Assembly: GCA_036417435.1 (NCBI GenBank)
Contig: CM070916.1
Span: forward strand, 20,271,552-20,335,551
Reading direction: 5' to 3'
Origin: Inia geoffrensis
Lineage: Eukaryota > Chordata > Mammalia > Artiodactyla > Iniidae
Length of the DNA: 64,000 bases
Position numbers and translations under genes: made by a program. Below are positions 1 to 12,169 of the stretch, in pieces. Under the pieces are notes generated by a model, which was not told the DNA's origin, ran no database searches, and was given only the letters and a program-made list of their open reading frames with translations. Numbering within the stretch: the first letter of the stretch is position 1; every line of letters starts with the position of its first letter.

Positions 1-356
1 GGCAGGCAAGCTTTGAGAACTTTGCTTTAGTGGCTTTAGAAAAGCTTGAGTGGGACCATCTGGGAAATTCAAGAGTGAGTCCTGTTCATTTGCAAAGGAC
101 AGGTTTTCCTGTTAAGACACAAAATGGATAACGTAGTTCAGTGATTCTTAATGGGCCACATCAGCTGTGCGCCTTATTCAATGCATGCTCTTTTCCTCTA
201 CCCGCAAGTCCGACACTTCTCTGGGGCAGTTTCCACGCTGCACCCCTTGTGGAGAGAGGGAGCCCATGTTTCTGATGGGAGGGTATTTGCCTTTCTCAGG
301 TGTGTTAGGATGGGCACGAGACGAAGTACTATAGAGGTAAACAGGGAATTAAATGC

Positions 357-375
357 AAAAAAAAAAAAAAAAAAA
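357..375. repeat. Poly(A) run
   Basis: About 19 A residues follow 'aattaaatgc'. I see no attached SINE or LINE, so it is simple sequence. Confidence 0.8.
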
Positions 376-479
376 GCACTCATTATTTTGATAGTTTTTC
401 TCTAAAAGGCCAATCAATCAAGGTATGTTTTAGACAGATTAAACAAAATGTGAATATAATAAACAGCTTGAGCTTAGAA

Positions 480-580
480 AACATCTTAGAGATAATTTAG
501 CACAATCCCCTCATTTACCATATGAAGTAAAAGTGGTCCAGAGCAGCTAAATTATTTGGCTGAGGTAATACAGTGGAGTC
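480..580. repeat. Ancient dispersed repeat fragment (family uncertain)
   Basis: The text pattern 'cttagagataatttag...cccctcattta' resembles a common ancient mammalian repeat that usually reads 'gatcatctagtccaaccc...cattttacagatgagg'. Similar diverged pieces occur near 9325-9405 and 28240-28320. Confidence 0.35.
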
Positions 581-620
581 AAAGTAGAGACTCAGATCAC
601 ATTTCTTGTTTGCCATCTGC

Positions 621-974
621 ATAGGTGTCTCTGGGTATCTGAGTGGGATTGGTTCCAGAATCCCCCACAGATAGCAAAATCCAGGAAAACTTAAATTGCT
701 TATATAAAATGGTGTGGCATTTGTATATAACCTACACACATCTTCCTGTATACTTTAAATCATCTTTAGATTACTTGTAATACCTAATATAATGTAAATG
801 CCATGTAAATTGATATAAATACAATGTAAATGCTATGTAAATAGTTGCCAGTGCAGGGGCAAATTCAAGTTTTGCTTTTTGGAACTTTCTGGAATTTTTT
901 TTTTCCGAATATTTTCCATCCGTGGTTGGTTCAACCACAGATACGGAACCTGCAGATATGGAGGGCCGACTGTA
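621..974 (+). mobile_element. MER2 DNA transposon (Tigger/pogo non-autonomous)
   Basis: The sequence follows the recalled MER2 consensus almost end to end. It has GGGATTGGTTCCAGAATCCC near the left end, TTATATAAAATGG inside, the run of 'aatgtaaatgctatgtaaatag', and a right end of ATTTTCCATCCGTGGTTGG followed by GGAGGGCCGACTGTA. The right terminal inverted repeat is well preserved and the left one is diverged. A TA lies at both edges as expected for Tc1/mariner-class insertion. A small tandem duplication of the 'atgtaaatgc' segment is visible near 790-842. No coding capacity. Confidence 0.85.
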
Positions 975-975
975 C

Positions 976-2402
976 TCCCGGGTGACTCACCCTCCACCAA
1001 GCGGGCCATGGATGGAGGCCTGTGCTTTGCGACACGCATTATTCAACTAATAGGACTCAGCTCTCTGTAGTGCATGCTGTAAGTCTAACTGTCATAAAAA
1101 TGCTGCCAACCGTGAGAACTCCAAGGAAATTGGTGGAAGCATCTTTCCTTGAAAGAATTAGAGGCAAACTAGATAATGCATAAACAAAACTGTGGATAAA
1201 ATGCTGAAATGTGACGTTTCTTTCATCCATATTTTGTATAACTGTGGTTAATGGCTCTGGAGAAAACAGTTTCGGAGATGCTTCTCTTTGCTTGTAGCAC
1301 CAAATAATGTGTTTTCCTGATGAACGTATCAGTTCTCCCAGCATGAAAAGACGAGCTGGGAGGGGTCAGGATTTGAGAGGGGACAAACTAGTGCTATTTT
1401 TTTCTGTTTCTGTGGTTGGTACCTCATGGATGCCTTTAACATTTAATAGAATCCGGTAAGAAAACTCAAGGTAGACAACGAGAAAAACAAGTACAGAACA
1501 AAGCTCAAGCAGGGCAATTTGACCTGAGAATAATGCCTCACAATCAGATTTTGAAAAATTCCTACATTTGTGGTCTCAAACAATAGAATCTGTTGTTTTC
1601 ACCCCCTAGCGTTCTACACCGCGGCTAAGCGTAACTGCATGGTGAAACATACCAGCCCTCCCTTGAAGCAGCATTCAAACGTTTTGTTGAATAACTCTAT
1701 GTTTGGATCACAGAGGAATTCCCAAAGAGAACCTGATGCTGCAAAACCTGCTTCCTCAGACAGTGTCAAGCATGTTCTACATTTGTGGAGCGTATGAGTT
1801 TCTCACAGCAACTAGGCAGGGAGAAAGGATTTCATTTTTGAAGAGACCTCACTCACAATTGTTCTGGGGAGCCGGAGGCATCAGTGAAGGTCTACTAGTT
1901 AAGGTTTTCTTAGCATTCATCACTGGAGCCATCAATGTTGTCATTTAAAACAAACAAGCATGACACCCACGGGCCAAACCTCACACAGCGATCGTATGCC
2001 CAGGAGAAATAACACTCGATCACGTGCACGGCATCCAGAATTCACTAACAGCCAGCAGAAAGCACCCTAACGCGTTATTCTATTTCTGGTGTGAAATCGG
2101 TAGTTTTTCATCCCTGTAAATTATTTGGATATTAGTATCTGTAAAGTATCAGCTTAAAGGTTTAAATAATGGTCTCCATCTCTCTATATATTTATATATG
2201 TGCTGGTAATGTTAGTACCAATCTACGGTGATTCTGACCAATCTACGGTGTGAACTGAATAACCTCTGCTTAATAATGCAAATCTCCTCCATTTTAGCAG
2301 CTTCTTCATACCATTTGCCATTTTATTAGTCAATACATGTGTGCATGTGCCAGATAATACGTTCATTCCATAAAAGACTTAGGCTTATTTACAAAAATAC
2401 AC
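976..2402. other. Unique intronic sequence
   Basis: No repeat family or exon recognised. A 14-base direct repeat (ACCAATCTACGGTG) occurs twice within 2217-2250. Confidence 0.5.
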
Positions 2403-2420
2403 AAAATAAAGGAAGATTCA

Positions 2421-2640
2421 GGGCTTCCCTGGTGGCGCAGTGGTTGAGAGTCCGCCTGCCGATGCGGGGGACACGGGTTCGTGCCCCGGTCCGGGAGGAT
2501 CCCACATGCTGCGGAGCGGCTGGGCCCGTGAGCCGTGGCCGCTGAGCCTGCGTGTCCGGAGCCTGTGCTCCGCAACGGGAGAGGCCACAGCAGTGAGAGG
2601 CCCGCGTACCGCAAAAAAAATAATAATAATAAATAAATAA
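2421..2640 (+). mobile_element. CHR-type SINE, young copy
   Basis: tRNA-derived SINE starting GGGCTTCCCTGGTGGCGCAG. It keeps the A-box region (GCAGTGGTTGAGAGTCC) and a B box (GGTTCGTGCCCC) of an internal RNA polymerase III promoter, and ends in a compound A-rich tail (AAAAAAAATAATAATAATAAATAAATA). An 18-base perfect target-site duplication (AAAATAAAGGAAGATTCA) lies at 2403-2420 and 2641-2658. The perfect flanks point to a recent insertion. It is antisense to GPC6. Confidence 0.95.
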
Positions 2641-2658
2641 AAAATAAAGGAAGATTCA

Positions 2659-4498
2659 AAACAATCAAGCCAAATAGAAAATGGTAGGATATCTGGATGA
2701 AAACAGAGAGGAACCAGGACATAGAAATTCAGTGGGTAAGAGCTCATATAATTACTGAATCTGCGAGACAAACTTTGCTACCCCAAGTTTCCGAGTGACC
2801 AAAACCAAACAAAGGAAATATGATTAGTTCAGAAGATTGACCAGTCGCTCAGGAAATTCGATTGACATTTCTTGCATGAGTGACACTACAGTGCTTAGTA
2901 GACAAGATCCGTGCAGTAAATACAGAAATGAACTATAGTCTTTCAGTGTAAAATGAGGGGATACTTATAACTAGAGAAAGAGAAACAAGATCTGCAAGCT
3001 TCGAACCTGTCCAGAGACTCTATAATATACATGTTTCTTTAGGCTTCACTGAGAATAATTCACCAAGGACTGATTCCTCTTAAAACTGGGCAGATTTCTT
3101 GTAGTCAGCCTTAGGTCCTAAACTGCATCAGAAACCACTTCCCCCTTGAGGGCTGACTCTCCCCTGCTGGATATCATACACTGACAACATGCTTTCTCAA
3201 GCAGGTTTATTTTAAGGTTAGAGAGGAGGGTTGATGGCAACAGCAGGCCACATCTGAAGATTTCACCTCAGTCGAGTCAAGGGTACTGCAAAATCACCCA
3301 GCAACTCTCCATGAGGGATTTGAGCATTGAATTGCCCAGGGCTTCCAAGCCAGCGTGCCGTTTCTGACCGCCTAGCCCCGATTCATCCTTTGTTAGCCAT
3401 GTGCTGCAAATGCAGACGCCCCTCCCTTGCTCCTTGGGCAGGAGCAGTTATGAATATTTATTGCAGCCACAATTCTGGCTCCCATGTCTGTCACTGTTGT
3501 TCATCTGCTGAAAGCAGAGTGCAAATCGTTGCAAATCTGGCCTTCAATATGGCAGACAACTGCTTTCTTGTCTTGTTTAATAAATTGTATTTCTTTCATA
3601 TGAAAATGAATGGAGTTAAAATGCTCCCTGTTTTATGGGGCAGTGATTTTGTAGTAGTAAGATAGGATATTAGCAGAGTAACAAGGGTTGTTTGAGGGCA
3701 TGCTTAGAACACTTCCTGCCATGGGTTTCAAAATGAATGTGTTAATCCATGCTAACCTAGTTCAATCTTTAAAAACAATTACATTTATTTTACAACCCAC
3801 CTGGCACTCTGACTAGTATTATAAATATGCTCCAGTGCTTACATATTTTCATTTTATTGTACTTGCAGGCAGAGTAAAAGCAAATAAAAAGATAATAATG
3901 CTGAATTTGATTAAAGTCACTCAATAGTATATATGCAACAATCTCAGATAGATCTAGTTCAATGTCTGATTTTTAATCAAGTTTAGCAAATTATCCTTTT
4001 ACAAGATAAAAAAAAAAACTCTGTAAGTGTTGCATGTACAATTACTTTCAATAGCTCCTTTCAAAAGGAAACTACTTACTCATTTTAATCAGAAAGCTTG
4101 CCAAATTAAAAGTTTACATGATATTCATACACTTCCAGGAAGACACTTGACTCTATTATTACTCCTAAATATTAATCTTTAATATTAGTGCAAGATGACA
4201 CCTGGCTGAGTGATGATCTCTAACGCCTTAATGATGAAAGACTGTCTCCAGATGAACTTTGGGATTTGTTTTTGCACCCTTCCTTCTTGTTGGCTTTTGA
4301 GTTCTACTAAAAGCTCAAACGTACCAGGGTATTTGTGGAAACTACCTATTAAAAGCACAGATTTTATCATCCTTTTAGGGTATGGTGGTTGTTGAGAGAG
4401 AACTACTATTCCTTGGGTCTTAAATGGCCTGAGGTAGCAAGTGACATAAACAACAGAGATAGTCGTTAAAATGCAATGTAGCAATTCTCTTTAATTCA
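2659..4498. other. Unique intronic sequence
   Basis: No transposon recognised. A non-repetitive block at about 3430-3630 carries two closely spaced TGCAAAT half-octamers and stands out as a possible conserved noncoding element. The rest is AT-rich. Confidence 0.45.
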
Positions 4499-4504
4499 TT
4501 TCAC

Positions 4505-4610
4505 CATGTATTGCCAGAGCACCTACTATGTGCCAGGCACTGTTTTAGATCCTTCTCTTCCTGGAGCTTACATTTTAGTAGAGGTGAGACATAATTAACA
4601 CTCAAAATAA
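4505..4610 (+). repeat. Ancient dispersed repeat (GCACCTACTATGTGCCAGGC type)
   Basis: Carries GAGCACCTACTATGTGCCAG and CTGGAGCTTACATTTTAGTAG, hallmarks of a widespread old mammalian repeat. I do not assign the family. Confidence 0.55.
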
Positions 4611-4671
4611 GGGATAAGTAAAGGATAGAAGGCAATACACGCAATGGGAAAAAACAACAACAGTGGAGCAG

Positions 4672-4984
4672 GGGCTTCCCTGGTGGTGCAGTGGTTAAGA
4701 ATCCGCCTGCCAATGCAGGGGACACAGGTTCAAGCCCAGGTCCGGGAAGATCCCACATGCCACGGAGCAACTAAGCCCGTAAGCCACAACTACTGAGCCC
4801 GTGTGCCACAACTACAGAAGCCCTTGTGCCTAGATCCTGTGCTCTGCAACAAGAGAAGCCACCACAGTGAGAAGCCCGCGCACCACCACAAAGAGTTGCC
4901 CCCGCTCGCCGCAACTAGGGAAAGCCTGCGTGCAGCAACGGAGACCCAATGCAGCCAAAACTAAATAAATAAATAAATTAAAAA
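4672..4984 (+). mobile_element. CHR-type SINE, longer subtype
   Basis: Begins GGGCTTCCCTGGTGGTGCAG and runs about 310 bp. The longer body has the CCACAACTACTGAGCCCGTG-like segments and a GATGCAGCCAAAACTAAATA-like 3' end, typical of the older long CHR subtype. The tail is (AAAT)n. Near-perfect target-site duplications, about AACAACAACAGTGGAGCAG, flank it (3' copy to about 5007). Confidence 0.93.
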
Positions 4985-5007
4985 AACAACAGCAACAGTG
5001 GAGCAGG

Positions 5008-6180
5008 GTACAGGGAGTTGGAGGAAGGGCAGGCTGCAATTTTAAATAGATATGCTTGTGTGTTATTTGTTAGGTTAAAAATCACTGAGTTGGCCCCTCT
5101 TCATGAGAGTTCTCTCCTCCACTTCCAATATTTTAGACTATCAGTAGAAGGTCTGAATTGTTCTTCTTTGTTCAGTAAGAAAAGGGTAATTCCAAAGAAC
5201 CAAGCAAAAAAAAGGAAACAGAAGAGTTTACAAAATTTCTTTTGATGGTTTGAAAGCCAGAAGGAGATGGTACCTGTGAAGAGGTGATGAGATGACTAAA
5301 CATGGAGAAGAGGTGTGTAAATGGGTGGTACTGTGGCCATCCTGAAGGATGACAGATCTTCCTTAGTGGTTGGGATGGAGAAGGACATTAAGGAGAAATT
5401 AGATCACATACGTGTTTGGCTTTAGACTCACTCCCACCTTCAACCCTCTTTCCCTTACTTCTATCTGTAGTTACAGTCTCACTGTAGGTGTTACAGGTAA
5501 CACGTCTGAGGCCAGCCAAGATGAGGAAGATGAGGTGGTAAGAGGTGGAGGACGATGGGAAAAGCGAAAGGGGAAGGTGAGGGGAAAACACATTTCCTTT
5601 CCCGTAGGCACTCCTTGGAGAGACACACATGTGTGAAAACACTGCATATTAATCCACAACCAGCCATTGTTATTTTGTCTAAACAACAGTATCTGATTCC
5701 TGAAAAAAAAGAAAAATGCTTTCTTGGCTGCAAACATATTTGTGAACGATGTGTTAATGCCTAATCCTGAGTTTAGCCTTCAAAGTTAAGCTAAGAGATT
5801 TTGCCTTCTTTGGCACTATTTGCTGGTAAATGTAGTCTGTCAGAACTTGGTCTGGGGCTGGCTTTGGTTGTAACCACCTAAAGGGTCAGGACGTGGGATG
5901 AGACTTTCATAAACCCCAAAACCTTTAACCTGGTAGGAACTGCCAAAGAACCTGAAAATCACTTAACACCAAATTAACTTATATCAGTTCTAGAACACCA
6001 ATGTGTATTTGTTGAACAAGTGAAGGAATGATCCTTACCAAGAAGATAAGCAATTGAAAGTTAAGTGAACATTTGCCCTGGGCTAGGTCCCTCCACTGCC
6101 AGATGGGAAAACAGAGAACAAGAATCAAGTTGATTTCTGTATCTTAAATATTTGTGTTCCAGCACTCCATAATGAAGCTT
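5008..6180. other. Unique intronic sequence
   Basis: Nothing recognised apart from purine-rich stretches around 5520-5590. Confidence 0.45.
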
Positions 6181-6232
6181 ATAAAATCAAATATGTATGT
6201 CTATATACGTATACATATACAAATAAATATAC

Positions 6233-6289
<57 letters not shown>
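6181..6289. repeat. (TA/TG)n microsatellite
   Basis: An imperfect TATA/TACA stretch leads into about 25 pure GT units at 6239-6289. Confidence 0.97.
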
Positions 6290-6292
<3 letters not shown>

Positions 6293-8100
6293 GCTGATTT
6301 TCTCAAGTGAATTAAATAGGGTTTTGGAGAAGTCTTGGGTGTTAGGCTCTTACTCCCCTGAAAGGCAAATGTTTTTTGTAATAGTTGTCTATATTTATTT
6401 TCCTGCCATTTAAGGAATAATGGGACTCTTACTAAGTCTTTCTCTTGAATTGCTTATGATATAAATTAAGCTTCACTTACAAAGTTTTGGGGGTAACAAC
6501 CAGAGTCTCTAGGGCTATGTTTCAGATACTGAGACCAAAATCAATTTATTTACAAAATCAATTTATTCTCAAGATGAATTATACTAAGCTTGAATATAGC
6601 ACGTTTCCTTTTAAAATCTATACATCTAAATGATAATCTGTCTTTTATCAGCTGTCCTGTTTAATTTCTGCTGGGCTTTTCTTGATTAGCACCATGTGTT
6701 CTCCAAGAAACACTTGGTTTCTGTCAACTGTCTTTCATGCAATAAGTCTGTTTCTTTTGAAGGTCACACATTCAAGCATTTATTCAAAAACCTACAACTA
6801 AACCACACATGTGTAAAACAGTAGAATATACTTCACAGATGTCACAATGAGAGTTCCTAGTATACTTGTGTCTTTTCTGGATGATACTACCTCTCTTTCA
6901 TTCTCCAGTAATTCTTTCATTTCTGTTGCTTACCATTTTAAACGAATTAATGAAATGCAAAAACATAATCCTAGTTGGTACTGCAACAGCAAACACTGAG
7001 ATTGTCAAATATTTAGACAATATTGGTAATAGTCTCAATGGGCACTGGATAATTATTTTCAGATAAAATTACAAGTTTCACTATTTGGAATGTTTTCATC
7101 CCTGAATACAGAATTTGGAGGAATGTTTTAAAAATCTGCATATATCATATTATTCCTGTAGAAACAATTGACTGTCATTTGACCAGTTTTTCACAACGAG
7201 GATATACTTTCCTTCAATTCTTTTATTAACCACAGAGCTATTAATTTGAACACAACCAACTTGTAAGTCCCATTCAATATGTTATATGAAGTTTACTTCT
7301 CAAATGGCAAACAAAAATTTTGAATATGTTAAGTGCAAAAGGCAAAAGGGAATGGATTTAAAAAAAGAAAAAACAAAACCTCTTGCAAGCCAATGTAATA
7401 GCGTTGTTAAGATAAACCACATTATGGATGTAAATATGAGTGGTTATGACAGAGAAATGCAAGAGAGTAAGTTGATGAGATAACTGTAAGCATCTTTTTC
7501 CCATTACTGAAATTTCAGGTAATGCTCATGATATCCAGAACAGGCTATGGCCATTCCTCTTTTGATTGCTCTCTCTCACCAAGAGTAATGGCTTTGGATG
7601 AAAGTGCAAAGAATTGCTGACTTAGAAGACATTTTTTCTGTTTCAACTACATGACCACTCAGATTGGATTTAAGTGTTATGGGAGAAATTATCATTGGGC
7701 TAATGGTTTTTCCAATATTGATTGTTAGTACCTTTAGTGAATTTCTCAGTAATTAAATATACATCTACTACTCATGAGAATAATTATAATAACTATAGGA
7801 GATTTGTTTATCTAAACTAGATGATGCTGTTAAAATTTGATAGGCTTCGTCCAGATTCCCAGACACTGACTTCATGCTCTAGCTCCCCGCACCTGCAGGG
7901 ATCCTCAGAGATTTACTCAGAAGAGACAAACTATCACTTTTCAGAGCCTGGTCTGCAACAGAAGATAATTATCCATTAACGTGTTTTCAGTGTGACATTC
8001 TCCATGGGTACTGAATTAGCTTCATAATTTCTTAATTACATATTCATTTTTATTAATCTTTGAGCAACTCCCTAACATCCTTTATGGGACTATATGCTCA
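6290..8100. other. Unique intronic sequence
   Basis: AT-rich, with no recognised repeats or exons. Confidence 0.45.
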
Positions 8101-8119
8101 TTCAAATATATTTGAATTA

Positions 8120-8215
8120 AGATATTTATTATTAATACACTTTGTAAGAGCATACCATGTGCCAGGCACTATTCTAGGCTTTTGTGATTTGTCAGTGAGT
8201 ACAGCAGACAAAAGA
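8120..8215 (+). repeat. Ancient dispersed repeat (same type as at 4505)
   Basis: Contains CATACCATGTGCCAGGCACT followed by TTCTAGGCTTTTG and 'gagtacagcagacaaaag'. Diverged. Confidence 0.5.
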
Positions 8216-8806
8216 TCACCGTAGAAAAGGTTAATGATCAATTTCTCCATTCCTTTCATTATATGAGTGGTAATAATTGTAGAGATATTATAGTAAACAT
8301 TACCAGTAATATTTAGAGCATCTCTTAGGTTCCCAAGCTTGGGATTAAAAGCGTGATGTGGAGAGTCCTTGGAGGAACTCACACTCGCTTGGTAGAGACA
8401 GGAGGAAAAATGAATACTTGCAAGCAAGGTATTAAGATCCAGAGTAGAAGTATCAGCAAAGTGCAAGAGCACATCGAGGGGTTAAGTAACTTCAGGGTTT
8501 TGGAAAGCCTTTAGAGCATTCTTGAGAAGTGCTGCTTAGGACAAGGCAGCTCTTAAGGTGTACCTCCCATCCTCACTTTGGTGTGTCACCAGGGAGTTCT
8601 CTTCTCTGCCACTGTTTTGCCACTGTTTCTCTTTTCTATTGTAAATTTAGCTTTTCGCTATCAACACCTTGTTTGCATTTTTGGTCCACAAGAAGCAGTA
8701 GTAAAATATCTTTTAAAAAATAACAGTAGAATAGAAGAATGGCACAGAATATAAGTAATCACCTAACTTCTGCTGAAGGCAGTTAGCTTCCCACCCATCT
8801 TCTCTT

Positions 8807-9013
8807 TTTTTTTTTTTTTTTGTGGTTCGTGGGCCTCTCACTGTTGTGGCCTCTTCCGTTGCGGAGCCCAGGTTCCGGACGCGCAGGCTCAGCGGCCATG
8901 GCTCACGGGCCCAGCCGCTCCGCGGCATGTGGGATCCTCCCGGACTGGGGCACGGGCCCACATCCCCTGCATCGGCAGGCGGACTCTCAACCACTGCACC
9001 ACCAGGGAAGCCC
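8807..9013 (-). mobile_element. CHR-type SINE, young copy
   Basis: A reverse-oriented copy with poly(T) at 8804-8821 (the A-tail), ending CCACCAGGGAAGCCC, the complement of the SINE start. The flanking duplication CCATCTTCTCTT is found on both sides. It lies in the sense orientation of GPC6. Confidence 0.95.
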
Positions 9014-9024
9014 CCATCTTCTCT

Positions 9025-10488
9025 TATTGAAAGTCGAGGAAGGAATTCCCCATCACCAAGCTGACCTGCAGGTCCAGTGCAGCCTCTAAGGGCTTGCGGA
9101 TTTCCCCTCTTCCTTTTAAACGCCCTATATGAGCAGTTAGGCCTTAAACAGAGAGAAGAGGATGATGCAGTGAGAGAATAATAGAAAGGGGAGTGTCCCT
9201 AAATTAATCAAATAAAGGAATTAGGGAGGTCCATAATATATATTGGTCCCAAACTCCAGAAATAGCTGTGGGAAAGGGGAAACAAATAAAGGGGAAGGAA
9301 CCAGTCCTCAGGATCATCACAGATGACTGATGATCACATACTTGGAGACGGAAGGGACCAAAACAGTCCTCCAGCCCAGCTCTTCCTTTTAACTGATGAG
9401 GAAGCCAAAAAGAAGTGTGCCTCGGCCGAGTCAGATGCCTGGTCGGTGCTGGTGCTGTCGTCAGAAAGAAGCCAGTGTGCCTAACTTCAACCTCAACCTC
9501 CCCTCTTATGATTATGGGCAGGATCTTCAACTAGAAGCTCATCAACAGATTTTAGAGCATCCAGGGACACTCTGATGTATCCTCAAAATTCTATGTCTGT
9601 GTAGTCATATTTATTTTTCTAGGGAGAGCGAGCCTGCTTTCCAACAACTTCTGAAAGGGATCCATGATTCAAAACTAGTTAAACCCACTGGGTAAGGTTT
9701 ATTGAAGAATAAGTCAAGTTCCAGGCTCTTAAAAATGCATTTGAAGATGTCGACAATTTTTGCTAAGAATCCAAGTGACAACTGTTTTTTGCTAAAAGTA
9801 CACACGTTAATTTGGTTTACTTACACTCAGATCCATGACAAATCTCTCTTCAAACCACAGGCTATTATTTTCAAATGATCCCAAAAGCCTTAGGTCAGAG
9901 TTAGGTCAGAAGACCTAATAAACAGGTAAAATATCAAGTTGTATCTTACTCGGTTAAAATTTAAATTTAAAAAATTTGTCATCCTTAGAGTGAATTGCTC
10001 TAATCTTTTGCCGAGCAGGATTTTTCGCCAGTTCTATTCTACATGATTGTCTCTTTTCGTTTTTCCCCCCTTTCTTTGCTAGTAACTGAAGTTTGCAATG
10101 TTACTCTTGTCACTCCCACTAATGTAGAACTGCAGCTAATACACTGAAAGCGCATAACTGCTTCACCCAGTTTTTAATTAAAAGAGCCTTATGTGAGTTA
10201 AACCGGCCCTTCCTCATGATTTTACCAGGGCTGATTCTCGGTCTCTGTCTCCACGCAGGGGCTGCTTTCTCAGGCACCAGGTGGGAGAGAAGGGTCTAAA
10301 GACTGACTTCTGCCTATGTCAGATAATTAATATACAAACGTATGAGGAGCCTGGAGCTGGCCTACTGACTTGAGTCATACAAAGCTTCTGAGATATACTG
10401 TGACTTTTATTTTGCACTCATTTAAAAAATTTGTTTAGTACATTTGGAATGTGAATTTTGTAGGCTGTGTGTATCTGTATATGGACGT
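9025..10488. other. Mostly unique intronic sequence
   Basis: 9325-9420 resembles an ancient repeat (the 'gatgaggaagcc' region). The rest shows nothing recognisable. Confidence 0.4.

Positions 10489-10490
<2 letters not shown>

Positions 10491-10540
<50 letters not shown>
10491..10540. repeat. (TG)25 microsatellite
   Basis: A pure TG run of about 25 units, ending in GCGCCTGTGTG. Confidence 0.97.
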
Positions 10541-10543
<3 letters not shown>

Positions 10544-10914
10544 CTGTGTGGAAAATAAAAGATGAATTGGGATTTCAAACTCAGATCACTCCACAGCTCT
10601 CTATAATAGAGTGCACAAGAAGTGTTTGCTTTAAAGCCAAAATCACTCCCCCATGATTACGCTGACAGATTAATATAAGAAATTCAGTGAATTTCCCACG
10701 TTTCCTCACCCACACGGTGAACACATTCTTATAAAGTACAAAGGGATGATGACATAGTTGGCTTTGTGAGCCACGTGGATTAGATGTCCTCTTCTGAATT
10801 CTTTTTCCTATGGGCAGGTTTGAAGGTGGGGAAGCTTCCAAAAATAGAAGGCTCTGGGGAGGCTGCTGGCTGGCTGCCAAGAGGCATCAAAAGGTGGGAT
10901 TATTTGGTTTAAGT

Positions 10915-11085
10915 CCTTATCAAAGTGTGGCCCAGTCAGCAGCACTTGTGCCCTATTAGAATCCGCACACCAGATAAAGTGAATTAGAAATTCTGAGGGT
11001 GGCGCCCAGTGCTCTATGGTTTAATAAGCCCTCCAGATGGTTTCAGTGCTCCCTAAACCTTGAGATCCAGTGACCTAAATGAAAT
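10915..11085. mobile_element. hAT-Charlie-type MITE relic (MER20-like)
   Basis: The order CAAAGTGTGGCCCAGTCAGC, AGAAATTCTGAGGGTGGCGC and TAATAAGCCCTCCAGATGGT matches the recalled layout of MER20-like hAT elements. Diverged; the family name is tentative. Confidence 0.6.
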
Positions 11086-11089
11086 TGCC

Positions 11090-12050
11090 ACTGGGTCAGG
11101 TTCACCCCTCAGGTTTGCTGTGGCACAGAGGTTGGGCTTTATGGCACACCCAGTGGCAACTGGGCATCCTGGTGAGACTGGTCTGAACTATAGCCACATG
11201 TATAAACCAAAATGGCAATTTTAAAATTAATAGTGGCAGTGGAGGTATTCCTCTCCAGGGCTAGAAAGTCTCACCTCCTCTGTTGAGAGTCCCCACTCTT
11301 TTGATCACAGAAGCTGAGCAACTCATATCAGGACTCAGAATGCCATCTGGTGAGCAAAGAGTTAGAAAAAAACTAAGAAATATGCCTTATAGGACTTTTC
11401 GTCCTTATTATTATTAGCAGGATGTTCACATCCCTCTAATTTAGCATCTACTCTGCCCAGATTTGCTTTCTTGAACTCTGTTTTTAAAACCTGATTATTT
11501 CTGCTAATACTTTTTCCTATATTTCCTTAATTTTAATAATTAAGCTAGGTAGTTTTTCTAAATATAAGTACCTAAATCTCTGAAACAAGGAAATATTATT
11601 CTGTGTTGATTTATTAGTACAACACCTAGAAAGCTACTTTTTTCCCCCTTTTCTCCTAGTCATTATGGAAAAAGCATGTCTCAATGTTCCCCCAAGTATT
11701 AACTACACATAAAATGGGCTCATAAAGCCCAGGAGTCAAATACAGATAGAGTGAGCATATCGTTTATTGCCTAAACTAGAACAATTTTGAAAGTGGGTAT
11801 TTATAACTATGCCAGGTCAACAAGGACTGTCCTGGGCTAATTGGGTATATGGTCAGATTTAAACAAGGATCCTGGTTCAGTGTGGCCTCTATTTCTTTCT
11901 TAAAGTCTCTTGTGAGTTTGTTGGGTAACAGCCAAAAGGATGCGGTAGACATTTTAAAACAATATTTCAACAACTATTCAATAATTCTTCTTATTATGTA
12001 GCATGTGACATCTATAGTCCCTATGACATTTCAAAAGTAGTGCTAACTTT
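11090..12050. other. Unique intronic sequence
   Basis: No recognised features. Confidence 0.4.
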
Positions 12051-12054
12051 CTAA

Positions 12055-12165
12055 TCCAAGAAATCAGCTCTAGTTATTTACTAAAATTACCCGTGGAGCT
12101 TTTTAAAAAATGCCAGTGACCCTGCAGAATTCCGATTCAGGAGCCAGCGGTTGAAAAACACTCAG
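12055..12165. mobile_element. hAT-type MITE fragment (tentative)
   Basis: CCGTGGAGCTTTTTAAAAAATGCCAGTG followed by GATTCAGGAGCC resembles the central part of MER20-like elements. Short and diverged. Confidence 0.4.
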
Positions 12166-12169
12166 CACG

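Noticed and set aside
2217..2250. 14-base direct repeat ACCAATCTACGGTG considered as a target-site duplication
   Set aside because: Only six or seven bases lie between the copies, so no element is present. A small local duplication.
2421..2530. tRNA-like A and B boxes considered as a tRNA gene
   Set aside because: They belong to a tRNA-derived SINE. No cloverleaf or anticodon stem is maintained and the body continues to an A-tail.
2363..2771. Open frames of 117-119 codons over the SINE at 2421 (proline/arginine-rich, '[15 protein letters not shown]' type)
   Set aside because: The same peptides recur at every CHR SINE (8820, 15040, 22033, 42963, 56503, 57459). They are translations of the SINE, not genes.
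10444..10656. Open frame with a VCVCVCVC run
   Set aside because: Translation of the (TG)n microsatellite.
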